From NCBI GenBank assembly GCA_963741565.1, contig CAVUIK010000001.1:1-64000 (forward strand): a DNA stretch of 64,000 nt, given 5' to 3'. This stretch comes from Ga0077555 sp963741565 (lineage in GTDB: Bacteria; Pseudomonadota; Alphaproteobacteria; Rhizobiales; Hyphomicrobiaceae). Below the pieces are notes generated by a model. It was not told the DNA's origin. It did no database searches and was given only the letters and a program-made list of their open reading frames with translations. The translations under genes were made by a program, and so were the position numbers. Shown piece after piece: positions 34,342 through 43,375 of this stretch. Position 1 is the first letter of the stretch. Each line of letters begins with the position of its first letter.

Positions 34342-34587
34342 ATGAAAGCAAGAAACCGGGACCTCAAAATGCTAGCATTGAGCTTCACGTCCGCCCTTCT
34401 CAATGGCCTGATCGTGACTGGATTTGGCGTCTACTCCTCGTTGCTCGGCTACGGCATCCTGCAGTCCAATCCGTCCAATCCCAACAAGTCGTCGGCCTGG
34501 CGCGCGCGCTGGGGCAGTCAGGCGAAAATCGGCGGACCGTTGCTGATTCTGTTCGGCCTATTCCTGACCGGCAAAGCGTTCTTTTAG
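34342..34587 (+). CDS. Small membrane protein downstream of fdhA
   Basis: The 81-residue protein has two hydrophobic helices (about 10-37 and 62-80). It starts 35 bases after fdhA on the same strand, so it may be the operon's last gene; ATG 34369 is an alternative start. No family is recognised. It could be a membrane tether, but this is speculation. Confidence 0.5.
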   Translation: MKARNRDLKMLALSFTSALLNGLIVTGFGVYSSLLGYGILQSNPSNPNKSSAWRARWGSQAKIGGPLLILFGLFLTGKAFF

Positions 34588-34726
34588 GGGCGCCTTCAGA
34601 AGCCCACCGGCGCATCCGGCGCGAAGTTGGGCCTTCGGGGCCCCACGTCGTCTTCGGAGCATTGACTGCCGAATTGCACTTCCTGCCCGCTAGACGCATC
34701 ATGGGCGAAACATCCAGGAGGTTCCC

Positions 34727-35494
34727 ATGGCAGGCATGCTCGACGGCAAGACAGCTCTTATTTCAGGTGGCGCGCGCGGTATCGGTCGCGCAACGGCGCT
34801 GCTGTTTGCGAAAGAGGGCGCGCGCGTCGCGGTTGCCGACCTCAACGCCGATGGCGCCAAGGACACCGTGGCCGCCATCAACAAAGCCGGGGGGCAGGCG
34901 ATCGCGATTGCCGTCGAGATTACCAAGCCCGATGAGGTCAATGCCATGGTGAAGCGCGCGGTCGATGCCTTCGGCCGGCTTGATTGCGCCTTCAACAATG
35001 CGGGAATCGCCGGCTATCAGGTGGGCTCCAAGGGCCAGAAGACCGCAGAGTGGAGCGAGGAAGCGTTCGATCGCATGATCGCGGTCAACCTCAAGGGCGT
35101 GTGGCTCGCCATGCGCGCCGAGCTTGACGTCATGGTCAAGCAGGGGGGCGGGGCGATCGTCAATACGGCCTCGATCGCGGGTCTCTTCGGCCTGCCGACG
35201 TCGTCGGCTTATGTGGCGGCGAAGCATGGTGTCGTCGGCCTCACCAAGACGGCGGCCATCGAGTACGCGCCCGACAAGATCCGCGTCAATTCGGTCTGCC
35301 CCGGCTACATCGAGACCGAGATGACCAAGGAAGTCATGTCGCGGCGCGGCGATCAGATCATGGCGCTGGTGCCGTTCAAGCGCATGGGGACGGCGCAGGA
35401 CATCGCCGAGATGGTGTGCTGGCTTTGCTCGGATCGCGCGGCCTACGTGTCGGGCGCGAATTACAACGTCGACGGTGGCTTTGCCGCGGCGTGA
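34727..35494 (+). CDS. Short-chain dehydrogenase/reductase
   Basis: The 255-residue classical SDR has the cofactor motif 'ALISGGARGIGRATALLFAK' (TGxxxGxG type), 'VADLNADG' (Asp after strand 2, suggesting NAD+), 'FNNAGIAG', catalytic Ser in 'IVNTASIAGLFGLP', 'SAYVAAKHG' (Tyr-x3-Lys) and the C-terminal 'YVSGANYNVDGGFAA'. It is a soluble oxidoreductase of unknown substrate. ATG 34727 follows AGGAGG. No obvious pathway partners flank it. Confidence 0.92.
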   Translation: MAGMLDGKTALISGGARGIGRATALLFAKEGARVAVADLNADGAKDTVAAINKAGGQAIAIAVEITKPDEVNAMVKRAVDAFGRLDCAFNNAGIAGYQVGSKGQKTAEWSEEAFDRMIAVNLKGVWLAMRAELDVMVKQGGGAIVNTASIAGLFGLPTSSAYVAAKHGVVGLTKTAAIEYAPDKIRVNSVCPGYIETEMTKEVMSRRGDQIMALVPFKRMGTAQDIAEMVCWLCSDRAAYVSGANYNVDGGFAAA

Positions 35495-35507
35495 GCATCG
35501 CGCAGCC

Positions 35508-36293
35508 TCACGCCTCGAGTGTCAACTCGACGGCGCCGACATCACCAAAACGGGCGATCATGTGGTCGCCCGCTTGGCCGAGAAGCATGCCGGTTGCCGT
35601 TCCCGAGCTGATCAGCTCGCCACCTTTCAGTCCGTCGCCCCAGGCGGAGCGCTGATTGGCGAGCCAGACGAGCGGGTTCAGCGGATGCTCCATGACCTCG
35701 CGGCCGGAACCGGAGCGGCGCAACGTTCCGTTGACCGTCAGCGTGACCGGCATGTCCGCGAGATCCAGCCGGCGCCAGTCGGGGATGGCCGGGCCGATCA
35801 CATAGCGCCCATTGGCGGCGCCGTCGGCGAGGATGGCGGGCATCGCCGGCAGTCGATCGAGCGGGAAGCGGCACTCCGCCACCTCGACGCCGGCATGCAC
35901 GCTGGCAACCGCGTTGGCAACCTCATCGCCGGTATACGGCTCGGCACGCGGCGGGAGGTCCCGTGCGAGCCGGAAGAAAAATTCGCACTCGATCAGCGGA
36001 TCGAGCAGCTCCGCATGACGGAATATTGCCGGTGATGGAGTGGCGAAGCGCTGGAACGAGCGGCCATAGATCGGCTCGGTGGCGCGCAGCCGGCGCTGCA
36101 TCTCCGGCGTGGTCGCAGCGATCTTCCAACCGAGCGGCTCCCAGCTGAGGGTTTGCGCAACTAAAGCGTTCACCGCGTAGCCCTCGGCGGCGGTTTCCGG
36201 CACCAGAGCCGCCGGTAGGTCGCGGATCTGGCGGCCGTCGCGACGTGCGTCGGCCAGCAGTGACGCGAGTGCCTGTTGCCGGTCGGTGGTCAT
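35508..36293 (-). CDS. 2-keto-4-pentenoate hydratase-like protein (FAH superfamily)
   Basis: The 261-residue protein resembles MhpD/XylJ hydratases: an N-terminal helical part with 'AYAVNALVAQTLSWEPLGWKI'-like sequence, 'PLIECEFFFRLARDLPPR' (Glu-x-Glu metal ligands), 'VHAGVEVAECRF', 'GANGRYVIGP'-type element and 'LKGGELISSGTATGM'. Such enzymes hydrate 2-oxopent-4-enoate in meta-cleavage pathways, but no other meta-cleavage gene is close. The start overlaps the stop of the Uma2 gene (ATGA). Confidence 0.82.
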   Translation of the reverse strand: MTTDRQQALASLLADARRDGRQIRDLPAALVPETAAEGYAVNALVAQTLSWEPLGWKIAATTPEMQRRLRATEPIYGRSFQRFATPSPAIFRHAELLDPLIECEFFFRLARDLPPRAEPYTGDEVANAVASVHAGVEVAECRFPLDRLPAMPAILADGAANGRYVIGPAIPDWRRLDLADMPVTLTVNGTLRRSGSGREVMEHPLNPLVWLANQRSAWGDGLKGGELISSGTATGMLLGQAGDHMIARFGDVGAVELTLEA

Positions 36294-36875
36294 TCGGTGG
36301 GGCCTGCGCCGATTGCGCCTGCCGCGAATAGCGCGCCGACATCCAGGCTGAGCCCCGGTGGATCCAGTGTCAAAACGCCCGCGGCCACGATCTGCGTTTC
36401 CAGCATCGTGCCCGCCTGTGCGTCTGTGATGCGTCAGGGTGCGGCCATCGGGATCGACGATCAGATAGTGCTGGACGCTCGGGACCTCGAAATAGCCCTT
36501 GAGCTTCGTGGTCACGTCGATCTGCGCTGTCGAAGGCGACAAGACCTCGACCACGATGATCGGGTTGGGGATCTCCAGGGCGTCGGGCGCGGGCTCGGGA
36601 AGTGGGGCAACCAAGGCATCGGGCTCGAATGCCTTGTGCTGATGGACGCGCACCGTGGGCCCTTCCGGAGCCGCGTAGAACGGCAATTGCGTTGCCTCGA
36701 TCGCGGCCCTGAGGCGATCGAAGATGAGATACTTGAACTTGGAGTGCGCCCACCGCTGCGACTGCTGCATGATCACGGCCCCATCCAGCAGCTCGTACTT
36801 CCCCCGCTCCTGGCGTTGCGACCACTCCAGGAATTCGTCGACCGTCAGCGGGCGGGTTGGCAGGACGAGGTTCAT
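36290..36875 (-). CDS. Uma2-family PD-(D/E)XK endonuclease-like protein (frameshifted)
   Basis: The first two thirds read 'MNLVLPTRPLTVDEFLEWSQ', 'RGKYELLDGAVI', 'FEPDALVA' and 'IIVVEVLSPSTAQIDVTTKL', the Uma2 nuclease-fold core (Asp and Glu-x-Leu catalytic pattern). After 'TLTHHRRTGG' the frame changes: 'TMLETQIVAAGVLTLDPPGL' continues in another frame. Removing one base from GGG (plus-strand 36411-36413) gives a 194-residue protein ending at TGA 36290, overlapping the hydratase start. Function in this family is unproven. Confidence 0.75.
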
Positions 36876-36916
36876 GAGCCCAACGATAGCACGGGATCAA
36901 GGCCCGTGCGACCGCC

Positions 36917-37756
36917 TCAGCAGCAGTCCCAATTGTAGGCGACGCGGGAGAAATCGCGCTGGACCAGGTCCTTTTCGTGCATCAGGAACTGCGCGGCACC
37001 GCTGTCGCCCCACATGATGCCGGTCGTCGTGTCGATGGTCAGCAGCGAGGTGTCGCCGATCGTGCCCTTCTTGATGTAGACGCGCGGATCCTCCTGCGTG
37101 AACGTCGGATAGCCGCCAAGCCGGATCGCGGACACAGCGGCCGAGCTGCTGATCCATTCAGCGTAGGCCTCGACCAGTTCTTCGCTGTTGGCGATTTCCG
37201 GCAGCAGACGCTGAAATCGATAGTCACTCGGATCAACCACCATCTGCTCGGCATGGAAGGCGAGGGCGCGCGGCGTCAACGGTTGCTCCAGCGGCAGATA
37301 ACCGTCAGCGCGCAACGCTTGCGGCGCGATCTTGGTGTCGGCCGCGACTTGGAGATCCTCGTGATAGACACATTGGAATCCGTCCGGCGTCAGCAGATCC
37401 TCCAGATTGGCACCATAAAGATCGCCCTGGCCGATGAAGACCTGTAGCAGGCCAGTACGCGGGAAGGGATCGAGCGCTGGCGTCTCCGCAAAATTGATCT
37501 GGGAGAGCAGATATAGCTGCGCGCCATTCTTGTCCTTCGGGAAGGGCCTGCCCTTCGGCCACCAGGGGCGACCGCCGAGTTGGCTGCCGTCGATGCGCGG
37601 TGGCGGTCCGTCGAGCACGCCAGCGGCGATGATCGGCCTGAGGGTCTCTCCGATCGCGCCGGCAAACGGCTGCAGGGCGTCCGGCAGCAGGGGAAGCGGC
37701 GCAGTGACCGCGCTGCGACCACGCGCGCCGAACAGCCACTTGTAAATATCGGTCAC
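36917..37756 (-). CDS. YwqG-family (DUF1963) protein
   Basis: The 279-residue protein has the YwqG signature 'SQLGGRPWWPKGRPFPKDKN', then 'LYLLSQINFAETPALDPFPR', 'GLLQVFIGQGD' and a C-terminal 'RLGGYPTFTQEDPR'. It is a soluble protein with no established biochemical role. It ends in a Cys pair ('NWDCC'). It is close downstream of gatB on the same strand (five bases between the frames), so it is probably co-transcribed with it. Confidence 0.8.
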   Translation of the reverse strand: MTDIYKWLFGARGRSAVTAPLPLLPDALQPFAGAIGETLRPIIAAGVLDGPPPRIDGSQLGGRPWWPKGRPFPKDKNGAQLYLLSQINFAETPALDPFPRTGLLQVFIGQGDLYGANLEDLLTPDGFQCVYHEDLQVAADTKIAPQALRADGYLPLEQPLTPRALAFHAEQMVVDPSDYRFQRLLPEIANSEELVEAYAEWISSSAAVSAIRLGGYPTFTQEDPRVYIKKGTIGDTSLLTIDTTTGIMWGDSGAAQFLMHEKDLVQRDFSRVAYNWDCC

Positions 37757-37760
37757 GGGT

Positions 37761-39233
37761 TCAGAGTCCGAGTTTGGATTTCAGGATGTCGTTGACGGCC
37801 TGCGGATTGGCCTTGCCGCCCGACGATTTCATGACTTGTCCGACGAACCAGCCGAGCATTGCGGGCTTGGTTTTCACTTGCTCCACTTTGTCCGGGTTCT
37901 TGGCGATGATTGCGTCGATGGCCGTCTCGATGGCGGCGGTGTCGGTGACCTGGCGAAGCCCACGCGTCTCGACGATCTCGGCGGGGTTGCCGCCCTCGGT
38001 CCACACGATCTCGAACAGGTCCTTGGCGATCTTGCCGGAGATGACACTCTGGCCGATGAGTGTGACGATCGCACCGAGTTGGGCAGCCGAGACAGGCGAA
38101 TGCTCGATATCCTTGCCTTCCTTGTTGAGGCGCCCGAACAGCTCGTTGATGACCCAGTTGGCCGCGAGTTTCCCGTCGCGTCCGTTCGCCACCGTTTCGA
38201 AATACGCCGCGCTCTCGCGCTCGGCCGTGAGTACATCGGCGTCATAGGGACTGAGCCCGTAGGCCGCCATAAACCGCGCCCGCTTGGCGTCAGGCAGCTC
38301 CGGCAGGTGCGCCCTCAGATCGTCGACGAAGCTCTGCGCGAACTCCAGCGGCAGCAGATCGGGGTCCGGGAAATAGCGGTAGTCGTGCGCCTCTTCCTTG
38401 GAGCGCATGGCGCGTGTCTCGCCGCGTCCCGGATCGAACAGCCGTGTCTCCTGATCGATGGTGCCGCCGTCCTCGATGATCTCGATCTGGCGGCGCGCTT
38501 CCACGTCCACGGCCTGGCCGATGAAGCGGATGGAGTTCACGTTCTTGATCTCGCAGCGCGTGCCGAGCGATGCGCCGGGTTTCCTGACGGACACGTTGAC
38601 GTCGGCACGCAAGTTCCCCTTCTCCATATCGCCGTCGCAGGTGCCGAGATAGCGCAGAATGGTGCGCAGCTTGGAGACGTAGGCTTGTGCCTGCCTGGCG
38701 CTGCGGATGTCCGGCTTCGAGACGATCTCCATCAGCGCCACGCCGGAACGGTTGAGATCGACATAGGAGTAGTCGGGATGCTGGTCGTGGATCGACTTCC
38801 CGGCGTCCTGTTCGAGATGCAGGCGCTCGATGCCGACGGTCATGGTCTGGCCATCGACGTCGATCTCAATGGCGCCCTCGCCGACGATCGGCTGCTTGTA
38901 TTGGCTGATCTGATAGCCCTGCGGCAAATCCGGGTAGAAGTAGTTCTTGCGGTCGAAGACGCTGCGCAAGTTTATTTGGGCGTTGAGGCCGAGGCCCGTG
39001 CGCACTGCCTGGGCGATGCATTCCTGGTTGATGACGGGCAGCATCCCGGGCATCGCCGCATCGACGAGCGAGACGTGGCTGTTCGGAGCGGCGCCGAAGG
39101 CCGTGGACGAACCGGAGAACAGCTTGGCGCGGGAATTGACCTGAGCATGCACCTCCAGACCGACGACGATCTCCCAGTCGCCGGTTGCGCCTCTGATCAG
39201 ATTGTCGGGTGTCGCTGTGCTTGTCGCCGCCAT
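37761..39233 (-). CDS. gatB: Aspartyl/glutamyl-tRNA(Asn/Gln) amidotransferase subunit B
   Basis: The 490-residue protein has 'DWEIVVGLEVHAQVNSRAKL', 'HVSLVDAAMPGMLPVIN', 'KNYFYPDLPQGYQISQYKQP', 'LHLEQDAGKSIHD', 'YSYVDLNRSGVALMEIVSKP', 'KNVNSIRFIGQAVDVE' and the C-terminal YqeY-like tRNA-binding domain. With GatA and GatC it converts Glu-tRNA(Gln) and Asp-tRNA(Asn) by transamidation; gatA and gatC are not in this window. The start is ATG 39233 after GAGGA. Confidence 0.97.
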   Translation of the reverse strand: MAATSTATPDNLIRGATGDWEIVVGLEVHAQVNSRAKLFSGSSTAFGAAPNSHVSLVDAAMPGMLPVINQECIAQAVRTGLGLNAQINLRSVFDRKNYFYPDLPQGYQISQYKQPIVGEGAIEIDVDGQTMTVGIERLHLEQDAGKSIHDQHPDYSYVDLNRSGVALMEIVSKPDIRSARQAQAYVSKLRTILRYLGTCDGDMEKGNLRADVNVSVRKPGASLGTRCEIKNVNSIRFIGQAVDVEARRQIEIIEDGGTIDQETRLFDPGRGETRAMRSKEEAHDYRYFPDPDLLPLEFAQSFVDDLRAHLPELPDAKRARFMAAYGLSPYDADVLTAERESAAYFETVANGRDGKLAANWVINELFGRLNKEGKDIEHSPVSAAQLGAIVTLIGQSVISGKIAKDLFEIVWTEGGNPAEIVETRGLRQVTDTAAIETAIDAIIAKNPDKVEQVKTKPAMLGWFVGQVMKSSGGKANPQAVNDILKSKLGL

Positions 39234-39435
39234 GTGCGTCCTCGTGCCTTTAGCCTCCGTCGCGATGCTTGGGTCCGGGAGACCGGAGTGAGGTATCAAC
39301 TCTCATCCACTTTTCCAAGGAATTCTGAGACGCACCGCCGGACCAATGCGTTAGCGGGCAATGCCGACCTCCACCCGCAACGCGTCAAGATCGCCGCGAC
39401 AGTGCCGCAGCGGACCCGCAGAGCATCATCTGACT

Positions 39436-40326
39436 TCAGCTCTTTGGTAGCATGGCGAAGCCCCGGCCGTGGGTCGAGACGCTCTCACCCCAGCGGCCGT
39501 GCTCGACGGCATGGATGAAATCCTGCACCACCGCGTTGAAACCGGCGGGTTCCTCGAGATTGATGCCGTGGCCGGTGCGTGGGAACACCATCAAACCGGC
39601 GCGCGGGATCGTGCGCTTCATGAACAGCGACACCTCGAGGGTGGAGTCGTCCTCGTCGCCGCACACGATCAGCACCGGGTCCTTGATCGCGCGTAGCTCC
39701 GCCTCGCGCTCGAACATGGGTGCGCGCCGCGATTGCACGCCGCGCATGGTCAGCGCGCGGCCCGCCGATGCGCCCTCGACGAACTGCCGGAAGAACTCCG
39801 CGAATCCGCGCGGGTCCTTGGCCTTCAGCTGCTGGCGCGAGGGGGCGTTGAGGTAGCGCTCGCCGAGCGCCTGCATGCCCTTGGTCTCAATCAGCTCGGC
39901 AACGCCGATGGCCTCGGCAGCGAAGCGCTTCTTCTCGTCGGGGTCGCGGGTCGCCCCGCTGCCGGCGCCGGCCGCCGTGATCGAGAGGCCCTTGCCTGGA
40001 TGCCGGATCGCGAACTCGAGGGCCGCCGTCGCCCCCATCGAGAGACCGACGATGTGGGCCTTGGCAAGACCCACGCCCGTCATCACATCGGCGATGTCGT
40101 CAGCAGCACGCGCCTGGCTGTAGCTGTCGGCGTTCTGCGGCACGTCGGACGGCGGCCAACCGCGCGCCTGATAGGTGAAGCAGCGGTAGCGGCGGGAGAA
40201 ATAGCGCATCTGCGTCTCCCAGGAGAGATGATGCCCGCCGAACTCGTGCACGAAGACGATCGGGTCGCCGTGGCCAGCCTCCTCGTAGGTGAGCTTCACG
40301 CCGTCGCTGGTGGTGATGTTGGGCAT
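39436..40326 (-). CDS. Alpha/beta-fold hydrolase
   Basis: The 296-residue protein has the oxyanion element 'VFVHEFGGHHLSWETQM', the nucleophile elbow 'GLSMGATAAL' (Ser), acid near 'VCGDEDDST' and catalytic His in 'PRTGHGINLEEPAGFN'. It is similar to 3-oxoadipate enol-lactonase and esterase-type hydrolases. It is cytoplasmic. It is divergent from the enoyl-CoA hydratase gene with an ATGGCATGCCAT palindrome between them. The substrate is unknown. Confidence 0.88.
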   Translation of the reverse strand: MPNITTSDGVKLTYEEAGHGDPIVFVHEFGGHHLSWETQMRYFSRRYRCFTYQARGWPPSDVPQNADSYSQARAADDIADVMTGVGLAKAHIVGLSMGATAALEFAIRHPGKGLSITAAGAGSGATRDPDEKKRFAAEAIGVAELIETKGMQALGERYLNAPSRQQLKAKDPRGFAEFFRQFVEGASAGRALTMRGVQSRRAPMFEREAELRAIKDPVLIVCGDEDDSTLEVSLFMKRTIPRAGLMVFPRTGHGINLEEPAGFNAVVQDFIHAVEHGRWGESVSTHGRGFAMLPKS

Positions 40327-40403
40327 TGTTTGTCTCCAGGCGGGTGTGTGTGTCGGGCCATCTAAATGGGAAGGTCACCATTGCCGCAAGCCCCACCTTG
40401 ACC

Positions 40404-40415
40404 ATGGCATGCCAT
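40404..40415. promoter_or_regulatory. Palindrome ATGGCATGCCAT in a divergent promoter region
   Basis: A perfect 12-bp palindrome lies in the 126 bases between a divergent hydrolase and an enoyl-CoA hydratase. Its core TGGCATGCCA is the same as the site before gntR-oxc. It may be another target of the same or a related GntR protein; evidence is limited to the match. Confidence 0.35.
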
Positions 40416-40452
40416 CCCCGCAACCTGTCGGTTGAACCCGAAGGAGAGCCCC

Positions 40453-41202
40453 ATGAGCAGCGAGCAGGCAATCACATACACCTCGAAGGATGGCGTCGCC
40501 GTCATCACCCTGAACCGGCCGGCGCGGATGAACCGCATGGACAACGCGATGATGGATGGCCTGCACGAGGCCTGGAAGCGGCTGATGGCGTCCGACGAGG
40601 ATCGCGTGGCGCTGCTGATCGGGGCCGGCGACAAGGCATTCTGCGCGGGTGCCGACTTGGCGAACCCGCCGCGCGGGCTCTACCACGGCATTCCCGGTGT
40701 CGGCGTTGATGTCGACAAGCCGATCGTCGGCGCGGTCGCGGGCTGGTGCGTCGGCGGCGGGATGGTGCTGACGACCATGTGCGATATCCTGGTGGCCGCG
40801 GACAATGCCCAATTCACCTATCCGGAGGTCAAGGTCGGGTTTTCGGGCGGGTTGATTACGAACCTGGTCACGCGCATTCCGCACAAGATCGCAATGGAGC
40901 TGCTGCTGGTCGGCGACACCATCGATGCCAAGCGCGCCTATGAGGTTGGCTACGTCAACAAGATCGTACCCGTTGGCGAGTTGCGCGCTGCCGCCATGGA
41001 CTACGCGATGCGGATCGCGGCAACTGCACCGCTGCCCTCGCGCGCCTTGAAGCGCTGGACCAACGCCACGCTGCCGAAGGGCCCGACCGAGATCGGCGGC
41101 ATCGCCCGCGCCCAGGTCGATCGGATCGACACCTCGGCCGATTGGATCGAGGGGCGCGATGCGTTCAAGGAGAAGCGCGCCCCGAAATTCAAAGGGGCGT
41201 AA
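40453..41202 (+). CDS. Enoyl-CoA hydratase/isomerase family protein
   Basis: The 249-residue crotonase-fold protein shows 'VITLNRPARMNRMDNAMMDG', the first oxyanion element 'DKAFCAGADLANP', and 'GAVAGWCVGGGMVLTTMCDIL' (second oxyanion Gly region). Where classical hydratases have catalytic Glu residues the sequence is 'YPEVKVGFSGGLITNLV', so one Glu is kept and the other position is not clearly conserved; isomerase, hydrolase or decarboxylase activity is possible. ATG 40453 follows AAGGAGA. Confidence 0.88.
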   Translation: MSSEQAITYTSKDGVAVITLNRPARMNRMDNAMMDGLHEAWKRLMASDEDRVALLIGAGDKAFCAGADLANPPRGLYHGIPGVGVDVDKPIVGAVAGWCVGGGMVLTTMCDILVAADNAQFTYPEVKVGFSGGLITNLVTRIPHKIAMELLLVGDTIDAKRAYEVGYVNKIVPVGELRAAAMDYAMRIAATAPLPSRALKRWTNATLPKGPTEIGGIARAQVDRIDTSADWIEGRDAFKEKRAPKFKGA

Positions 41203-41379
41203 CCGCCGGCGCCGCCTCGAGCGCGGCTGGTCGCAACCAGGCGTGGCCAATTGGTCACGCCATGCGGCGCTTCGACGGTCCGATCCACGCTGGGAGCGCT
41301 TCTGGGGAAGCGGATAAACTGATAGGCTTGCTCCAGCTATCGACGCGGCCGGATGACGGTCCAATCGAGGGAGCCGACG

Positions 41380-41811
41380 ATGCGGTATGTTTGCGACGCG
41401 CCGCCGAACACGTGGTTTTGCATCGAGACGGTGGCTGAAGCCGAGCAGGAATCGCAGGCCATGAGCCATGCGGTCGCCAAGCACTACCGGCAATGCCGCG
41501 AGCAGGCGGAGCAGTCCTATGTGCCGCCAGCGACGCTGCGATCGTTCGAGCAGAAGATCGGGCTCAAAGATCATATTCAGCGGACCATGCCGATGTTCGT
41601 CACGCTGCGTGACAATTCCGGCAAAGCCCTGGTCACGGGCATGCTGCCGCCGGGCGGCAAGGCGGATACCGCGTTCCGCCCGATCATCGTCGGCCCGTCG
41701 AATGGCGATCCGTTCCCCACCTACAGCGCAGCCATTGCGGCACTGGGCCGGCATATCGGCATGCCGCTCGAGGCCGACCGCTGCTTCCCCTATCGCCGGG
41801 CCGGCGGCTGA
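41380..41811 (+). CDS. Conserved hypothetical protein
   Basis: The 143-residue soluble protein starts at ATG 41380 after GAGGGA. It reads 'MRYVCDAPPNTWFCIETVAE', has a helical acidic middle, then 'GLKDHIQRTMPMFVTLRD' and 'FRPIIVGPSNGDPFPTYSAA'. I recall similar proteins in Bradyrhizobium and relatives without assigned function. The end overlaps the convergent TPM gene by about 20 bases. Confidence 0.65.
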   Translation: MRYVCDAPPNTWFCIETVAEAEQESQAMSHAVAKHYRQCREQAEQSYVPPATLRSFEQKIGLKDHIQRTMPMFVTLRDNSGKALVTGMLPPGGKADTAFRPIIVGPSNGDPFPTYSAAIAALGRHIGMPLEADRCFPYRRAGG

Positions 41812-42461
41812 GGCAAACGCAGGGAGCGCTCGAGTTCGGCAGCCGACGGCAGCACGATCAGGTGATTGGGCAACTCATTGGGATCATGCGACCCCGGCGG
41901 GAAGTGTTTGGCCAATCGTGCTCCGCAGGCCTCGATCGCCTCCACGAGCCCGGCGGCCGGCTCACCCGCGCCGATGCGCCGCGTCAGGGAATCGACGATC
42001 GCTTGCCAATCGCCCTTCGGCACCAGGGCATCGATACGCGTATCGGCCAGGATCTCGACATAGCGCTCGGCCACGGAGACATAAATCAGCACGCCCGTGC
42101 GACCCGCTGTCGTGTGCAGGTTCTGGGCGAGAAACTGCTCGACGGCGCGGTGATGCGCGCGCTGCCGCTTGACGCTGGCCGGCACGAGCGCCAGGCGCAG
42201 CGGGCGCCACTTCAACACCAGCGCGAGGGCGACGAAGACGGCGAGCTGCATCAGATAAATGGTCTGCACCGGCCACCACGTCCAGGCAATAAACGGCCAG
42301 GGCAGCAGCAGTGCGATCAGCGCCGCCCACAACATGGGCGCGTAGGCGTAGGTGGAGCTGTCCGCCGTGATCATGGCGATGATCTCGCCGGCGGTGCGCC
42401 GCTCGGCCGACTCGATAGCCTTGCCGACCCGCGTCCGGTCAGCTTCGGAGATGAGCATCAT
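41790..42461 (-). CDS. TPM-domain membrane protein (YgcG-like), short
   Basis: The 223-residue protein starts at ATG 42461 after AAGGGTGG. The N-terminal 'LISEADRTRVGKAIESAERRTAGEI' region and 'VLIYVSVAERYVEILADTRI' match the TPM (YgcG) domain. Two hydrophobic helices lie at about 40-80. It follows the larger TPM gene by 34 bases on the same strand, and a LemA gene precedes both. LemA-TPM-TPM clusters are common, and a role in membrane or photosystem-like repair has been proposed for TPM proteins only. Confidence 0.8.
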   Translation of the reverse strand: MMLISEADRTRVGKAIESAERRTAGEIIAMITADSSTYAYAPMLWAALIALLLPWPFIAWTWWPVQTIYLMQLAVFVALALVLKWRPLRLALVPASVKRQRAHHRAVEQFLAQNLHTTAGRTGVLIYVSVAERYVEILADTRIDALVPKGDWQAIVDSLTRRIGAGEPAAGLVEAIEACGARLAKHFPPGSHDPNELPNHLIVLPSAAELERSLRLPQPPARR

Positions 42462-42495
42462 TGCCACCCTTCGCGCCATTTGAATTCGTTGCCAT

Positions 42496-43332
42496 CTACC
42501 AGCTCCCCGACGCGCCGCCGCCGCCAAAATCCCCGCCGCCGCCCGACCAGCCGCCACCGCTGTCGCCGCCACCGGACCATCCGCCGCCCCAACTTCCCGA
42601 GCCGCCGGGGATGACGACGATGCCCCCGTCCTTGCGGCGCGCGCGCTGTTGGCGGGAATTCAGCGGCGTCTGCCGTGCGGCCCGGATGTGGGACCATAAA
42701 AAGACCGCGAGGATCGCCACGACGATCAGGAAGAAAACCAAGTCGCTGCCGCTGTCCGGACTGCGTTTTTTGCCGCCGCGCGCGCGCTTCTCCACCTCGG
42801 CCGCATCGCCGAGCAGCACGTCGCGGATATCCCGCACGCCAGCCTTGATGCCGCCGGAAATGTCGCCGCGCCGGAAACCCGCCAGGATCGCGTTGTCGAT
42901 GATCAGCTTCGACATCAGGTCGGTCATCAGCGGTTCGAGCCCGCGGCCGACCTCGATGCGCACCTTGCGTTCGTTCGGCGCCACGATCAGCACGATGCCG
43001 TTGTTCTTGTCCTTCTGGCCGATCTGCCAATGGCGGCCAAGCTGATAACCGAAATCCTCGATCGGATAGCCCTGCAAGGATTTGGTCGTATAGACGACGA
43101 TCTGATCCGACGATTTTTCCTCGAGCTGGTGCAGCAGCTGCAGGATCTCGACGCGATCGGCCGTCGTCAGCAGGCCGGCATCGTCGACGATGCGCCCGGT
43201 GAGCGGGGGAAACTTCGGTTGCGCGAGAGCATCACCGATCGCGGCCCACAGCCAGCAGGCCGCTACCAGCGCGAGCATCGCAGCGCGCATCCTGGAGCGG
43301 GCCGGGGCGTGCACGGCCAAGGAGCTCGGCAT
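42496..43332 (-). CDS. TPM-domain secreted/membrane protein (YgcG-like) with Gly/Ser-rich tail
   Basis: The 278-residue protein has a signal peptide ending near 'AIGDALAQ'. The TPM domain has 'LTGRIVDDAGLLTTADRVEI', 'SSDQIVVYTTKSLQGYPIED', 'NNGIVLIVAPNERKVRIEVG' and 'RGLEPLMTDLMSKLII'. A membrane helix ('LVFFLIVVAILAVFLW') and a low-complexity C-terminus of Gly, Ser and Trp (W-S-G-G-G repeats) follow, typical of this family. The start is ATG 43332. It is in a cluster with lemA upstream. Confidence 0.88.
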   Translation of the reverse strand: MPSSLAVHAPARSRMRAAMLALVAACWLWAAIGDALAQPKFPPLTGRIVDDAGLLTTADRVEILQLLHQLEEKSSDQIVVYTTKSLQGYPIEDFGYQLGRHWQIGQKDKNNGIVLIVAPNERKVRIEVGRGLEPLMTDLMSKLIIDNAILAGFRRGDISGGIKAGVRDIRDVLLGDAAEVEKRARGGKKRSPDSGSDLVFFLIVVAILAVFLWSHIRAARQTPLNSRQQRARRKDGGIVVIPGGSGSWGGGWSGGGDSGGGWSGGGGDFGGGGASGSW

Positions 43333-43375
43333 CGTCGGCTCTTTCGTGCCTGGCGTCGTCGCTCGGATCGGAGGG

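Noticed and set aside
37836..39518. Plus-strand open frame of 560 codons opposite gatB
   Set aside because: Shadow of gatB, with no family match.
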